A DNA stretch of 64,000 nucleotides from Solemya velum gill symbiont (GTDB taxonomy: Bacteria > Pseudomonadota > Gammaproteobacteria > Chromatiales > Chromatiaceae). Positions within the stretch are counted from its first letter, which is position 1. Every line of letters starts with the position of its first letter. Position numbers and translations under genes: made by a program. Positions 54,644 through 63,301 of the stretch are shown here, one piece after another. Under the pieces are notes generated by a model that was not told where the DNA came from, ran no database searches, and saw only the letters and a list, made by a program, of their open reading frames with translations. The DNA lies in contig NZ_JRAA01000002.1 of NCBI RefSeq assembly GCF_000787395.1, positions 1-64,000 of the forward strand, read 5' to 3'.

Positions 54644-55978
54644 ATGAACTATCTCTTCCTGCATCCCAATTGCCCCGGCCAGTACAAGCATATTCTACAA
54701 AGACTGGCAGATGATCCGACCAACCGTGTCATCTGCCTGACAACAAGCCCCAATAACAAACTGCCGAAAGGCATTACCATTCTCGACTACTCCAGGCACA
54801 GAAAAAAGCCGGGTCAACTACACCCTTTCTGTGAAAAATTCGTCACCGGCAGTTACCGCGCTATCCGTGTTGCGCGCCTCTGCAGTGAATTAAAGGAGAA
54901 GGGCTTTGTACCCGATGTTATCGTCGCTCACAGTGGCTGGGGTGACGGGCACTACCTCAAATCCATCTATCCCGATGTCCCCATACTCAATTACATGGAG
55001 TTCTATTTCCAGCCACGTGGTACTGATATGGATTTTGACCCACCGGGTAAGGTAGCAACGCCCAACGACATCGCTAGAACAACGACCAACAATGCCATCC
55101 ACATGGTCAATTATTTCAATTCTGACTGGTGCATTACGCCGACTTTCTGGCAGCGTTCAGTACATCCGACGGAGATGCAGGAAAAAATCTCCGTACTGCA
55201 TGAAGGTGTCGATGTTGAAAAGATCGCACCGCTAAATGTAGACGGCATCTCTCTTCCGGATGGAACCAGGCTTAGCAGCCGGGATCATGAAATCATCACG
55301 CATGTTGAGAACAACTTCGAAAAACATCGCGGTTTTCATATCTTCATGCGCGCAGTTGAGAAGATTCATAAACAGCGCCCAAAAGCACACTTTGTCGTGC
55401 TCGGTAGTGATGGCACCAGTTATGGCCGGAAAAGTAAGGAGAATCGATCACTGCGCCAGCAACTGATGGCGGAACTCGACATCGACCCCAGCCGCATCCA
55501 TTTCCTCGGCACCATCGACTTCGACAACTACATCAAGGTACTGCAGGCAGGACAGGCACACATCTACCTGAGCTATCCATTCGTACTGAGCTGGAGTTTT
55601 ATCGAGAGCCTAGCCGCAGGCTGCCAACTGGTGTGCTCGGCAACACCACCAATCATGGAAGTAGTTGAGCATGGCAAGCAGGCACTGCTGTTTGATTTCC
55701 ACTCCCCGGATGAACTTGCTGAGAACGTATCGAAAGTTCTGGATGATCCGGAAAAATACAGTGACCTGCGAATCAATGCACGCCGACTGGCACTGCAACA
55801 GTACAACGTGCGTGATCTGCTACCGCTGCATATCGAGCTGATCAATGATATTGCCAAAGGTGTTACACCACCGACTGCAGCTAAACGAATTGAACAACGC
55901 CATGAGAAACATGGCAAGGATGCTGCCTGGATGGAATCATGGGGTGCCTATCGGCACGAGATGAAAGGTACAAACTGA
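54644..55978 (+). CDS. Glycosyltransferase family 4 protein
   Basis: The 444-residue protein has the GT-B fold pattern: MNYLFLHPNCPGQYKHILQ at the N-terminus, PDVIVAHSGWGDG, a linking VLHEGVDVEKIAP, then the C-terminal nucleotide-sugar domain FEKHRGFHIFMRAVEKIHKQ, FLGTIDFDNYIKVLQ and the acid motif ESLAAGCQLVCSATPP. Sugar and acceptor are unknown. No polysaccharide cluster surrounds it; it follows cysZ by only 3 nt. Confidence 0.87.
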   Translation: MNYLFLHPNCPGQYKHILQRLADDPTNRVICLTTSPNNKLPKGITILDYSRHRKKPGQLHPFCEKFVTGSYRAIRVARLCSELKEKGFVPDVIVAHSGWGDGHYLKSIYPDVPILNYMEFYFQPRGTDMDFDPPGKVATPNDIARTTTNNAIHMVNYFNSDWCITPTFWQRSVHPTEMQEKISVLHEGVDVEKIAPLNVDGISLPDGTRLSSRDHEIITHVENNFEKHRGFHIFMRAVEKIHKQRPKAHFVVLGSDGTSYGRKSKENRSLRQQLMAELDIDPSRIHFLGTIDFDNYIKVLQAGQAHIYLSYPFVLSWSFIESLAAGCQLVCSATPPIMEVVEHGKQALLFDFHSPDELAENVSKVLDDPEKYSDLRINARRLALQQYNVRDLLPLHIELINDIAKGVTPPTAAKRIEQRHEKHGKDAAWMESWGAYRHEMKGTN

Positions 55979-56130
55979 CTAGATCGTCATGCCGACTATT
56001 GAGTTGTCACCCAGGAAGGCCTGCACTGCCCCAGATTAATCCCGTATCAAGCCCGGGATGATGATATTAGTGGACAGGGGCGATTCTTTTGGAAAGAGTG
56101 CGATGACTCAGCGCGGTGAGAACACCCTTC

Positions 56131-57282
56131 CTACAGAAAACTGCTTATCCTGTCGATGGCTTCCTGCATGCGTTCGATACTGGTGGTAAAAGCGAAACGT
56201 ACAAATTGATGTGGTTTGTTCAGGCCAAAATCCTTTCCGGGTGTGACTGCCACACCCTGTTCCTCGAGCAGGCGCTGACAGAAGTCAAAACTGTCATTTG
56301 TCAGTGCAGCGCAGTTTGCATAGAGATAGAAGGCTCCATGTGGTGGCTGGCTGATGCCAAAGCCGAGCTGCTTTAGCTTTGGGTAGAGGAAATCACGACG
56401 TTCCCTGAAAATATCTCGCCGCTCTTCGAGTAGTGGCGACACTTCCGCTGACAAGGCTGTAATTGCGGCCCACTGCGATATCACTGGCGCCGACAGGTAG
56501 ATATTTTGCGCCAGAACCTCCAGCACAGGCACCAGCGACTCGGGAACCACCAGCCAGCCGACACGCCAACCTGTCATACCGAAATACTTGGAGAAGCTGT
56601 CGACGACGATCTGGTGATCGAGGCGCATCAACAGGCTGCTACTTGATTCGACCTCGAAGGTCAGCCCCTGGTAAATCTCGTCGACGATCAGGTAACCACC
56701 TTTCGCTGCGACTGCATCGTGCAGCACCTCGAGTTGTTGCGCTGTGTAAACTGCGCCGGTCGGGTTGGCCGGTGAGGCAACCAACAGCGCGCGGGTTTTC
56801 TCTGTCCAGAAACGCTCGATCATTTCCGGTGTGACAAGCCAGCCTTGCTCTTCAGTGAGTGGCAGCGATACGGGCACACCGTCACTGAGAAGAACAAAAT
56901 TACGATTACATGGATAACCGGGATCAGGCAGCAACACCTCATCGCCCTGGTCGACCAGCGCAGACATCAGCATCTGCAGGCCTGTCGATGAACCTGGCGT
57001 AACAATAATTCGCCCTGCATCGACTGGTGCATCATGTACACGTGCATACCAGTCAGACAGTGCATGGCGCAGTTCGGGCAGACCAAGTGCAGGAGTGTAG
57101 TGTGTTTTGCCCTCGTTAAGAGCCTTGTGACCAGCCTCTATGATGGGATCGGCAGTAACGAAATCGGGCTCGCCGATTTCCATGTGGATGATATCCCTGC
57201 CTGCAGTCTCAAGCTCACGTGCACGCGCCAGCAAGCGCATGACGTGGAAGGGTTCGATCTTGCGGGTTCTCTGTGCCGTCAA
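56131..57282 (-). CDS. PLP-dependent class I/II aminotransferase
   Basis: The 383-residue enzyme has the fold type I features: IIHMEIGEPDFVTADPI, the aminotransferase Asn in VASPANPTGAVY, the catalytic Lys in VVDSFSKYFGMTGWRVGW, and the substrate Arg in FVRFAFTTSIERMQEA. The amino acid used is not clear; relatives act on aspartate, alanine or branched-chain compounds. It is third in the operon trx-like, cbbY, aminotransferase, with a 33-nt gap. Confidence 0.88.
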   Translation of the reverse strand: MTAQRTRKIEPFHVMRLLARARELETAGRDIIHMEIGEPDFVTADPIIEAGHKALNEGKTHYTPALGLPELRHALSDWYARVHDAPVDAGRIIVTPGSSTGLQMLMSALVDQGDEVLLPDPGYPCNRNFVLLSDGVPVSLPLTEEQGWLVTPEMIERFWTEKTRALLVASPANPTGAVYTAQQLEVLHDAVAAKGGYLIVDEIYQGLTFEVESSSSLLMRLDHQIVVDSFSKYFGMTGWRVGWLVVPESLVPVLEVLAQNIYLSAPVISQWAAITALSAEVSPLLEERRDIFRERRDFLYPKLKQLGFGISQPPHGAFYLYANCAALTNDSFDFCQRLLEEQGVAVTPGKDFGLNKPHQFVRFAFTTSIERMQEAIDRISSFL

Positions 57283-57315
57283 TGCAATACTCTCCCGAAG
57301 GGATAAGAGAAATTG

Positions 57316-58098
57316 TCAGCCAGCCTCGGCAACCACTCCGGAGTGCAGTTGTTGGATACCGGCAAGATCAATCATATCACCAGCCGGCTTCATTCCGGAG
57401 AGATAGTGAAATGGCTTGCCGGGTTCACCAAGATGATCGACGACCGTGGTCGCGCCGGAAAAATCGTGCGACAGGGTGTAGCCGTTGGCCGTGATGATAA
57501 TGCTGTTGATACCAGCATCTCTTGCCGAACGAAGACCCATGGCTGAATCCTCAAGCGCGACGCAACTGTCGGCTGACAGATTCATCTGTTCAAGTGCATA
57601 GGTGTAGATATCGGGTGCCGGCTTTTTCGCCTTGACGACATCACCTGCAGCGATCAGTTCAAACCAGCCGATACTCTCCTCACCAAGCGTGCTTTTCAGT
57701 AGCCACTCGACGTTGTCAGGAGTGGTAGTCGTGGCGATTGCCATGCGCATACCAGCTGAACGCGCTTCTTTCAGAATACGTTCTATGCCCGGACGCAGGG
57801 AAATCAGGCCATCCCTGAGCATGCCGACATAGTGTTCGGTCTTGGCTGCGTGCAGTGAAATGATCATTTCACCAAGATCGACGTCCTGCGGAACCTTTGG
57901 ATTCTCGGATGCGACAAAGTGGTGCATACGCTCCTTGCCGCCGGTAACCTTTAGCAGTTCACCGTAGAGTTCAACCGACCAGTTCCAGTCGAGCCCTGCA
58001 TCTTCAAATGCCCTGTTGAATGCAACCCGATGACCATCACGCTCAGTATCTGCGAGGGTACCATCGACATCAAACAGCAATGCCTCTAGTGTAATCAT
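57316..58098 (-). CDS. cbbY: CbbY-type HAD phosphatase
   Basis: CbbY removes xylulose-1,5-bisphosphate, an inhibitor that forms in RubisCO, and so keeps carbon fixation running. The 260-residue HAD protein has the nucleophile motif DVDGTLADTERDGHRVAF, the CbbY-type YGELLKVTGGKERMHHF, MAIATTTTPDNVEWLL, KKPAPDIY and ALEDSAMGLRSA. The match to Rhodobacter-type CbbY is good. RubisCO genes are not in the window, but the gene implies a Calvin cycle. Confidence 0.85.
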   Translation of the reverse strand: MITLEALLFDVDGTLADTERDGHRVAFNRAFEDAGLDWNWSVELYGELLKVTGGKERMHHFVASENPKVPQDVDLGEMIISLHAAKTEHYVGMLRDGLISLRPGIERILKEARSAGMRMAIATTTTPDNVEWLLKSTLGEESIGWFELIAAGDVVKAKKPAPDIYTYALEQMNLSADSCVALEDSAMGLRSARDAGINSIIITANGYTLSHDFSGATTVVDHLGEPGKPFHYLSGMKPAGDMIDLAGIQQLHSGVVAEAG

Positions 58099-58104
58099 AC
58101 TGAA

Positions 58105-58479
58105 TTACCCCTGGTTACCCGTCTCTTCTTCAGCAATCTGCTTGCGGACATCGTCCATATCGAGCTCACTAGCACGTTCAATGACATCAACCAGTGCTGA
58201 TTCAGGTAACGCACCTGCCTCGTTCAACAGGATGATCTGGTCACGAAACATCATCAGGGTTGGAATTGAGCGAATCTGGAAATGTGCAGCAATCTCCTGC
58301 TCATCTTCAGTGTTGACCTTGGCGAACACGATATTCTCATACTTTTCGGAAACAGCTTCAAAAGTGGGGCCAAAGGATTTACATGGACCACACCAGGGAG
58401 CCCAGAAATCGATAAGGACGAAGGCATTACCTGTAATGGTCTCTTCGAGGTTCTCTTTTGTCAGTTCAATGACTGCCAT
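58105..58479 (-). CDS. Thioredoxin-family protein
   Basis: The product of about 124 residues has the thioredoxin active site WAPWCGPCKSFGPTF and the cis-proline region RSIPTLMMF. It has a C-terminal charged extension (RASELDMDDVRKQIAEEET). The ATG at 58479 gives the normal thioredoxin beginning (MAVIELTKENLEETI). It is the first gene of the cbbY-aminotransferase operon, after the terminator at 58511-58538. Confidence 0.92.
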   Translation of the reverse strand: MAVIELTKENLEETITGNAFVLIDFWAPWCGPCKSFGPTFEAVSEKYENIVFAKVNTEDEQEIAAHFQIRSIPTLMMFRDQIILLNEAGALPESALVDVIERASELDMDDVRKQIAEEETGNQG

Positions 58480-58510
58480 GATCTTCTCCAGCGTATCCTG
58501 TGTATAAAAT

Positions 58511-58538
58511 AACAAGGCCCCTATCAAGGGGCCTTGTT
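58511..58538 (-). terminator. Rho-independent terminator between the small acidic gene and the thioredoxin gene
   Basis: AACAAGGCCCC and GGGGCCTTGTT form a perfect 11-bp stem. On the minus strand it is followed by ATTTTATA. It ends the transcript of the gene at 58563-58760. Confidence 0.9.
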
Positions 58539-58562
58539 CAACCAGTTTTCAACCAGTCTGAA

Positions 58563-58760
58563 TTAACTTTTCGCCCAGTTGGCAAAGTTGTCAGAGCTTT
58601 TCTCTTTACCGTCACCATAACCAGCCTCGTAAGCTTCGGTCAGGCGTTGCTCTTCACGCTCCGGGTTCTGCAGAAATCCTGCTTGCCAACCCTGGATGTA
58701 CTCTTCATCACAGCCCATCTCTTCCATCTTGGTTACTGCATCATAATAAGTCTGGTTCAT
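58563..58760 (-). CDS. Small acidic protein, possibly of the ribosome-modulation-factor type
   Basis: The 65-residue product MNQTYYDAVTKMEEMG...YIQGWQAGFLQNPEREEQRLTEAYEAGYGDGKEKS has the repeated G-W-x-x-G and AYEAGYxDG pattern that recalls ribosome modulation factor, but the charge and beginning differ. The ATG at 58760 is preferred to 58796. It has its own terminator. The proposed similarity is weak. Confidence 0.68.
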   Translation of the reverse strand: MNQTYYDAVTKMEEMGCDEEYIQGWQAGFLQNPEREEQRLTEAYEAGYGDGKEKSSDNFANWAKS

Positions 58761-58997
58761 AGTATCCGGTCTCCGAAGTCTCATTAACCTTGTCAAAAAA
58801 CCACCCGGCGGGAAAAATTGCCCGGTAGCCAGTCAATCGAAAACCCGGATTATATGTCCGGGTTATTTGCTATTCAAGCTTGTTCAACAGCGATAGGATT
58901 AGAATACGCTGTTTTGCTGATAAATACCACTATTTTTGTACTCCTGCTGGAGGCAAATGCCTGCTGCGGTGCACAATTTGTCGTGATTGTAGAATTG

Positions 58998-59360
58998 TCA
59001 GGAAATAGCCAGATCCAGCAGTAGCGGCAACATCGCTTCAGATGAGCCTGCGTACTCAGCAAGCCGGATTTCGACACCGGGACGACGTACCCGCGCCTTT
59101 TCGATCTCAGCGGGGATATCAGACGCTACATGCCGCCCTGCGGAGAGAAAATAGGGCAATACCGTGACATGCCCGGCTCCCTGATCAATCACATTGACGA
59201 TGGCATCAGGAATCGAGGGCTCCGCCAGTTCGAGGAAGGCAGCACAGACAACAGAAAAAGTGCCGCCTGCAGAGTCGTCAAGGCGCGCTACCAGTTCACG
59301 CACCTCGTCATTCGAGGCTTCGCGGCGGCTACCGTGGGCAACAACAACCAGTGCTTTCAT
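58998..59360 (-). CDS. cbiX: CbiX/SirB-type chelatase, short form
   Basis: The 120-residue protein has the single-domain CbiX fold: KALVVVAHGSRREASNDEV with the metal-binding His, CAAFLELAEPSIPDAI and VTVLPYFLSAGRHVASDIP with the second His. Such enzymes insert cobalt, nickel or iron into sirohydrochlorin; the short form works as a dimer. In sulfur bacteria siroheme serves sulfite reductases. It overlaps pepN (ATGA). Confidence 0.87.
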   Translation of the reverse strand: MKALVVVAHGSRREASNDEVRELVARLDDSAGGTFSVVCAAFLELAEPSIPDAIVNVIDQGAGHVTVLPYFLSAGRHVASDIPAEIEKARVRRPGVEIRLAEYAGSSEAMLPLLLDLAIS

Positions 59361-61981
59361 CAGGCAAGACTCCTGTTAACAATTTCACTGACATCCCTGC
59401 TGATAGCTGGAATCGCTGCAATATGCTCCAGCTGCTCCTTCATCAGGGCACTTCTGATTTCATCATAGCGCCGCCAACGGCTCATGTGGCGCACCAGGCG
59501 AGCAGCTACCTGCGGATTTTTGTCATTCAGTTCAATCACGAGATCAGCAAGCAAGCGGTAACCTGCACCATCTTCCCGATGAAATGCCACCGGGTTGTTC
59601 ATGACGAAACTGCCGACAAGTGCACGAACACGGTTTGGATTGGTGAGCGTGAATGCGGGATGCGACATCAAAGCAGTGACAGCCTCAACTGTAGCGGTCG
59701 CAGGAACAGAGGCCTGCACACCAAACCACTTGTCCATGACCAGCGGCATATCTGACCAGCACCGTTCAAAATCCTCCAGCAGTCGCCGTGAGAGCGGCTG
59801 CCAGCCACGCTGTACTGTGATCGACAGCGCTGCCATGACGTCGGTCATATTCTGTTGTGCCATGTATTGCGATTCAACCAGTTCCCTGACTTCATCAGTC
59901 CCTGTCATGGCGAGCAGTGAAAGAGCATGATTTTTCAGTGAACGCGCAGCAATCTGTTCGTGCACCGGTTCATAAGCGTCATCAGATGCGAGTTCACTGC
60001 ACTTCCCAGCAAGCTCTTCATCAAGTGCCTCTGCAATCTCGAAACGAACACTCTCGCGTGCCGCATGAATCGCATCGACATCAACAATCTCCATCTGATC
60101 ACCAAGATAGCTTTCTGATGGCAGAGCCAGGAGCTCAGTGGCGAGCGCTAGATCATCACACTCCAGAAGCACCTTTCGAATCGCATCAATATAGGCAGTC
60201 GGCAGTGTTGCATCGGGATTTGAAATCTTCTCGAGCAGCAGTTGCTGATGCAGGGTCTGTGCAGCATCCCAGCGCACGAAGCCGTCACTGTCGTGAGCCA
60301 TCAGGAACAGCAGCTGTTCCTGGCTGTAGTCAAAATGCAATTTCACCGGTGCAGAGAAACCTCTCAATAATGAGGGAACCGGTTCGTGCGAAATACCTGT
60401 AAATAGAAATTCCTGTTGCGCTTCTGTCACCTCGATCATTATTGTCGTATGCGGTTCTGCTTCTGCACCCTCAAGACGGAGCGGCATCTCATTTCCCTCA
60501 GAATCCAGCAAACCGACAGCAAGGGGTATCAGCATCGGCAGGCTCTCTTTCTGGCCAGAGATGGTGAGTAATTCCTGCCTCACCTTGAGAGAATACTTTC
60601 CCTTGTCGGCATCATATTCGCCACTGACATGCAGTTGCGGTGTTCCCGCCTGTGAATACCAGCGCCGGAACTGTCCCAGGTCGCGTCCACTGACTGATTC
60701 CATGCAGCTGACAAAATCATCCGTGGTGACCGCCTGCCCGTCGTAACGTTCAAAATAGAGATCTGTCGCGCGGCGGTAATCATCGCCCAGCAGCAACGCC
60801 TGCATGCGCACGACTTCAGCGCCTTTCTCATAGACGGTAAGTGTGTAGAAGTTGTTTATCTCTATATAGGAGTCAGGACGTACAGGATGCGCCATGGGAC
60901 TGGCATCCTCGGCAAACTGGTGAGAACGCAGCATACGTACATCCTCGATGCGCTTGACGTCGCGTGAGCCCATATCTGCAGAGAATTCCTGGTCACGAAA
61001 GACTGTCAGCCCCTCTTTCAAGCTGAGCTGGAACCAGTCACGGCAGGTGATGCGATTACCGGTCCAATTGTGAAAATATTCGTGTGCGACAACTGCCTCG
61101 ATACCCTGGTAATCCATGTCCGTGGCAGTGTCAGGTCGTGCAAGCAACAGCTTGGCATTGAAGATGTTGAGGCCCTTGTTCTCCATCGCACCCATGTTGA
61201 AATCATTGACAGCCACGACCATGAAAATATCCAGGTCATATTCACGTCCATAGACCTCCTCGTCCCAGCGCATTGCCTTTTTCAACGACTCCATGGCGTA
61301 ATCGCACTTATCAATATTTTCCGGTTCCGAGTAGATACGCAGTGTCACCTCGCGACCCGACATGGTGGTAAAACGATCCTCAAGCAGGGCGAGATTGCCT
61401 GCAACCAGGGCAAACAGGTAACTCGGCTTGGGGAAAGGATCTTCCCAGGTGATACGATGACGGCCATTGTCTAACTGCTCCTCGCTTACCGGGTTTCCGT
61501 TTGAAAGAAGCACCGGGAACATATCGCGTTCAGCCTCGATACTGGTACGAAACAGCGCCATGACATCGGGGCGATCGGGATACCAGGTAATGCGGCGGAA
61601 TCCCTCTGCCTCGCACTGGGTGCAAAAGAGGTCATTGGAACGATAGAGCCCCTCAAGTGCAGTATTTGACTCGGGAGCAATCTCCACCTCGGTTTCGAGA
61701 ATGAAAACATCCGGCACATTATCGATGCGCAATTGGGTCGAGGTCATGATGAAATCGGACTCTGCGAGCTTGTTACCGTCAATTGCAACCGACAAGGTGT
61801 TGAGCTGTTCCCCGTCAAGCAGTAACGGATCGTTGTGCTCGCCATTTCTGCGCAACTCCAGGCGTGCTTTGACCTTTGTGCCCTTATTCCTGAGATCAAA
61901 GGTGAGATCGACCTGGTCGACCAGGTAGGCCGGTGGCTGATAATCGGAAAGGTGGATTGCCCTGCTGCTGGCGTCTTTCAT
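59360..61981 (-). CDS. pepN: Aminopeptidase N
   Basis: PepN is a zinc M1 peptidase that removes N-terminal amino acids in the cytoplasm. The 873-residue protein has GAMENKGLNIFN (substrate amine binding), the zinc site HEYFHNWTGNRITCRDWFQLSLKEGLT split over VVAHEYFHN and the following Glu, and the C-terminal DUF3458 helical region. Length matches E. coli (870). It is upstream of cbiX in one transcript. Confidence 0.95.
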   Translation of the reverse strand: MKDASSRAIHLSDYQPPAYLVDQVDLTFDLRNKGTKVKARLELRRNGEHNDPLLLDGEQLNTLSVAIDGNKLAESDFIMTSTQLRIDNVPDVFILETEVEIAPESNTALEGLYRSNDLFCTQCEAEGFRRITWYPDRPDVMALFRTSIEAERDMFPVLLSNGNPVSEEQLDNGRHRITWEDPFPKPSYLFALVAGNLALLEDRFTTMSGREVTLRIYSEPENIDKCDYAMESLKKAMRWDEEVYGREYDLDIFMVVAVNDFNMGAMENKGLNIFNAKLLLARPDTATDMDYQGIEAVVAHEYFHNWTGNRITCRDWFQLSLKEGLTVFRDQEFSADMGSRDVKRIEDVRMLRSHQFAEDASPMAHPVRPDSYIEINNFYTLTVYEKGAEVVRMQALLLGDDYRRATDLYFERYDGQAVTTDDFVSCMESVSGRDLGQFRRWYSQAGTPQLHVSGEYDADKGKYSLKVRQELLTISGQKESLPMLIPLAVGLLDSEGNEMPLRLEGAEAEPHTTIMIEVTEAQQEFLFTGISHEPVPSLLRGFSAPVKLHFDYSQEQLLFLMAHDSDGFVRWDAAQTLHQQLLLEKISNPDATLPTAYIDAIRKVLLECDDLALATELLALPSESYLGDQMEIVDVDAIHAARESVRFEIAEALDEELAGKCSELASDDAYEPVHEQIAARSLKNHALSLLAMTGTDEVRELVESQYMAQQNMTDVMAALSITVQRGWQPLSRRLLEDFERCWSDMPLVMDKWFGVQASVPATATVEAVTALMSHPAFTLTNPNRVRALVGSFVMNNPVAFHREDGAGYRLLADLVIELNDKNPQVAARLVRHMSRWRRYDEIRSALMKEQLEHIAAIPAISRDVSEIVNRSLA

Positions 61982-62149
61982 GCTTGGTTACGATATGTAT
62001 CTGAGAAGTTTCCTATAGTCTACCTGTCAAACGATATGAGTAAAAACCCGTAAAACCAAGGGGACAGAGTAAAACACATTGATGGTGTCCACTCTCCCCG
62101 TTTTTGGTAGCATTGGTCTCAAGAAACCATAAATGAGCCGTACAAATCC

Positions 62150-62434
62150 ATGTCCAATATCGTTATCTACAGCACCGCATTCTGCCCCTACTGTGACCGC
62201 GCCAAGAGCCTGCTCAACCGCAAGGGTGTCACATATGAAGAAATCCGTATCGACCAGGATCGTGAACGCATGGCGGAAATGATGGAACGTAGTCAGCGCC
62301 GTACGGTACCGCAAATTTTTATCGGTGAAGTTCACGTCGGCGGTTTCGATGACATGGCAGCACTGGATATGGCGGGTAAACTCGATGATCTGCTGTGTGT
62401 GTCGCCTTCAGATTTCGATGATGAAGTAACCTGA
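62150..62434 (+). CDS. grxC: Glutaredoxin 3
   Basis: This 94-residue glutathione-dependent redox protein has the active site CPYCDRAKSLL, the TVPQIFIGEVHVGG glutathione-binding segment and the GFDDM end. It divergently neighbours pepN and has 16 nt to hslR. Confidence 0.93.
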   Translation: MSNIVIYSTAFCPYCDRAKSLLNRKGVTYEEIRIDQDRERMAEMMERSQRRTVPQIFIGEVHVGGFDDMAALDMAGKLDDLLCVSPSDFDDEVT

Positions 62435-62450
62435 CCCGGAGAGATCGCGA

Positions 62451-62828
62451 ATGCGTCTCGACAAATGGCTATGGGCAGCCCGTTTTTTCAAAACCCGGGC
62501 ATTGGCGACAGAGGCCGTCAATGGCGGCAAGGTACATCTCCACGGGCAACGCACCAAGCCTGGAAAGGAAGTCAAGGAAGGCACGCGCCTGCGCATTCAC
62601 AAGGGCTCTCTTGAATGGAACATAACCGTCGAGGTTTTACCCAAGCAGCGTCGCCCTGCAAAAGAGGCAGTGACCTTCTATAGTGAAAGCGAAGAGAGCA
62701 TCAACGCACGTGAGAAAGTGATCGCCGAAGAGAAGGCTATTCGTGCTGCAATGCCGGTACCAACCGATCATCGTCCCAACAAGAAAGAGCGCCGGCAGAT
62801 TCACAGGTTCAAGCGGATCGAAAAATAA
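62451..62828 (+). CDS. hslR: Ribosome-associated heat shock protein Hsp15
   Basis: Hsp15 binds free 50S subunits carrying nascent chains and helps to recycle them after heat stress. The 125-residue protein starts with an S4 domain (MRLDKWLWAARFFKTRALATEAV, GGKVHLHG) and has a basic tail (KKERRQIHRFKRIEK). Its stop overlaps the next ATG. Confidence 0.93.
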   Translation: MRLDKWLWAARFFKTRALATEAVNGGKVHLHGQRTKPGKEVKEGTRLRIHKGSLEWNITVEVLPKQRRPAKEAVTFYSESEESINAREKVIAEEKAIRAAMPVPTDHRPNKKERRQIHRFKRIEK

Positions 62829-63301
62829 TGGATCAAAACGCTTTCAGAGAAACTTACCACGCTGTCAATGAGCGTTTCTGCATCTACGAAAAATCGATTC
62901 TCACCAACCAGTGCGGTTGCTCTTCGACTGAAAAGTTCTGTATCGCCGAACGAGAGGGCGTGCACTGTAAATCCGACCGCGGCCAGCAACAGTGCCAGGA
63001 GTATCTCGACATCCTGCGTGAACAGGCGAAATTTGCATTGCACACACTTGATACTGAAAAAAAACGCAGCCTCCCCCACGTCAAGGCGATACGTATCCAG
63101 GTTGGAGGGCTCCTCGGTCTTAGGCATGCCTGTTATCCGGACGAGCCAATTGCGTCTACAATCAATGATATAGACGGTCTATTAATATTGGCAAAAGAGC
63201 AGTTCGGAGACTTCCGTGAACTCCCCTTTTCAACCATCATGCAGCAGGTTGCCGCCTACAAAACAAAAAAACGCGCACACAGGCGCAACAAGGATGAATA
63301 A
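62828..63301 (+). CDS. Cys-rich small protein of unknown function
   Basis: The 157-residue product has six cysteines in its first 56 residues (C18, C29, C31, C38, C47, C56), which may bind a metal or Fe-S cluster, then a helical region and a C-terminal basic tail (KTKKRAHRRNKDE). No known family was recognised. It is placed between hslR (overlap of 1 nt) and the QueD-like gene (0 nt), so it is surely co-translated with them. Confidence 0.72.
   Translation: MDQNAFRETYHAVNERFCIYEKSILTNQCGCSSTEKFCIAEREGVHCKSDRGQQQCQEYLDILREQAKFALHTLDTEKKRSLPHVKAIRIQVGGLLGLRHACYPDEPIASTINDIDGLLILAKEQFGDFRELPFSTIMQQVAAYKTKKRAHRRNKDE

Noticed and set aside
62027-62335. Minus-strand frame of 102 codons opposite grxC
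   Set aside because: It is antisense to the clear glutaredoxin active-site sequence and has no ribosome site.
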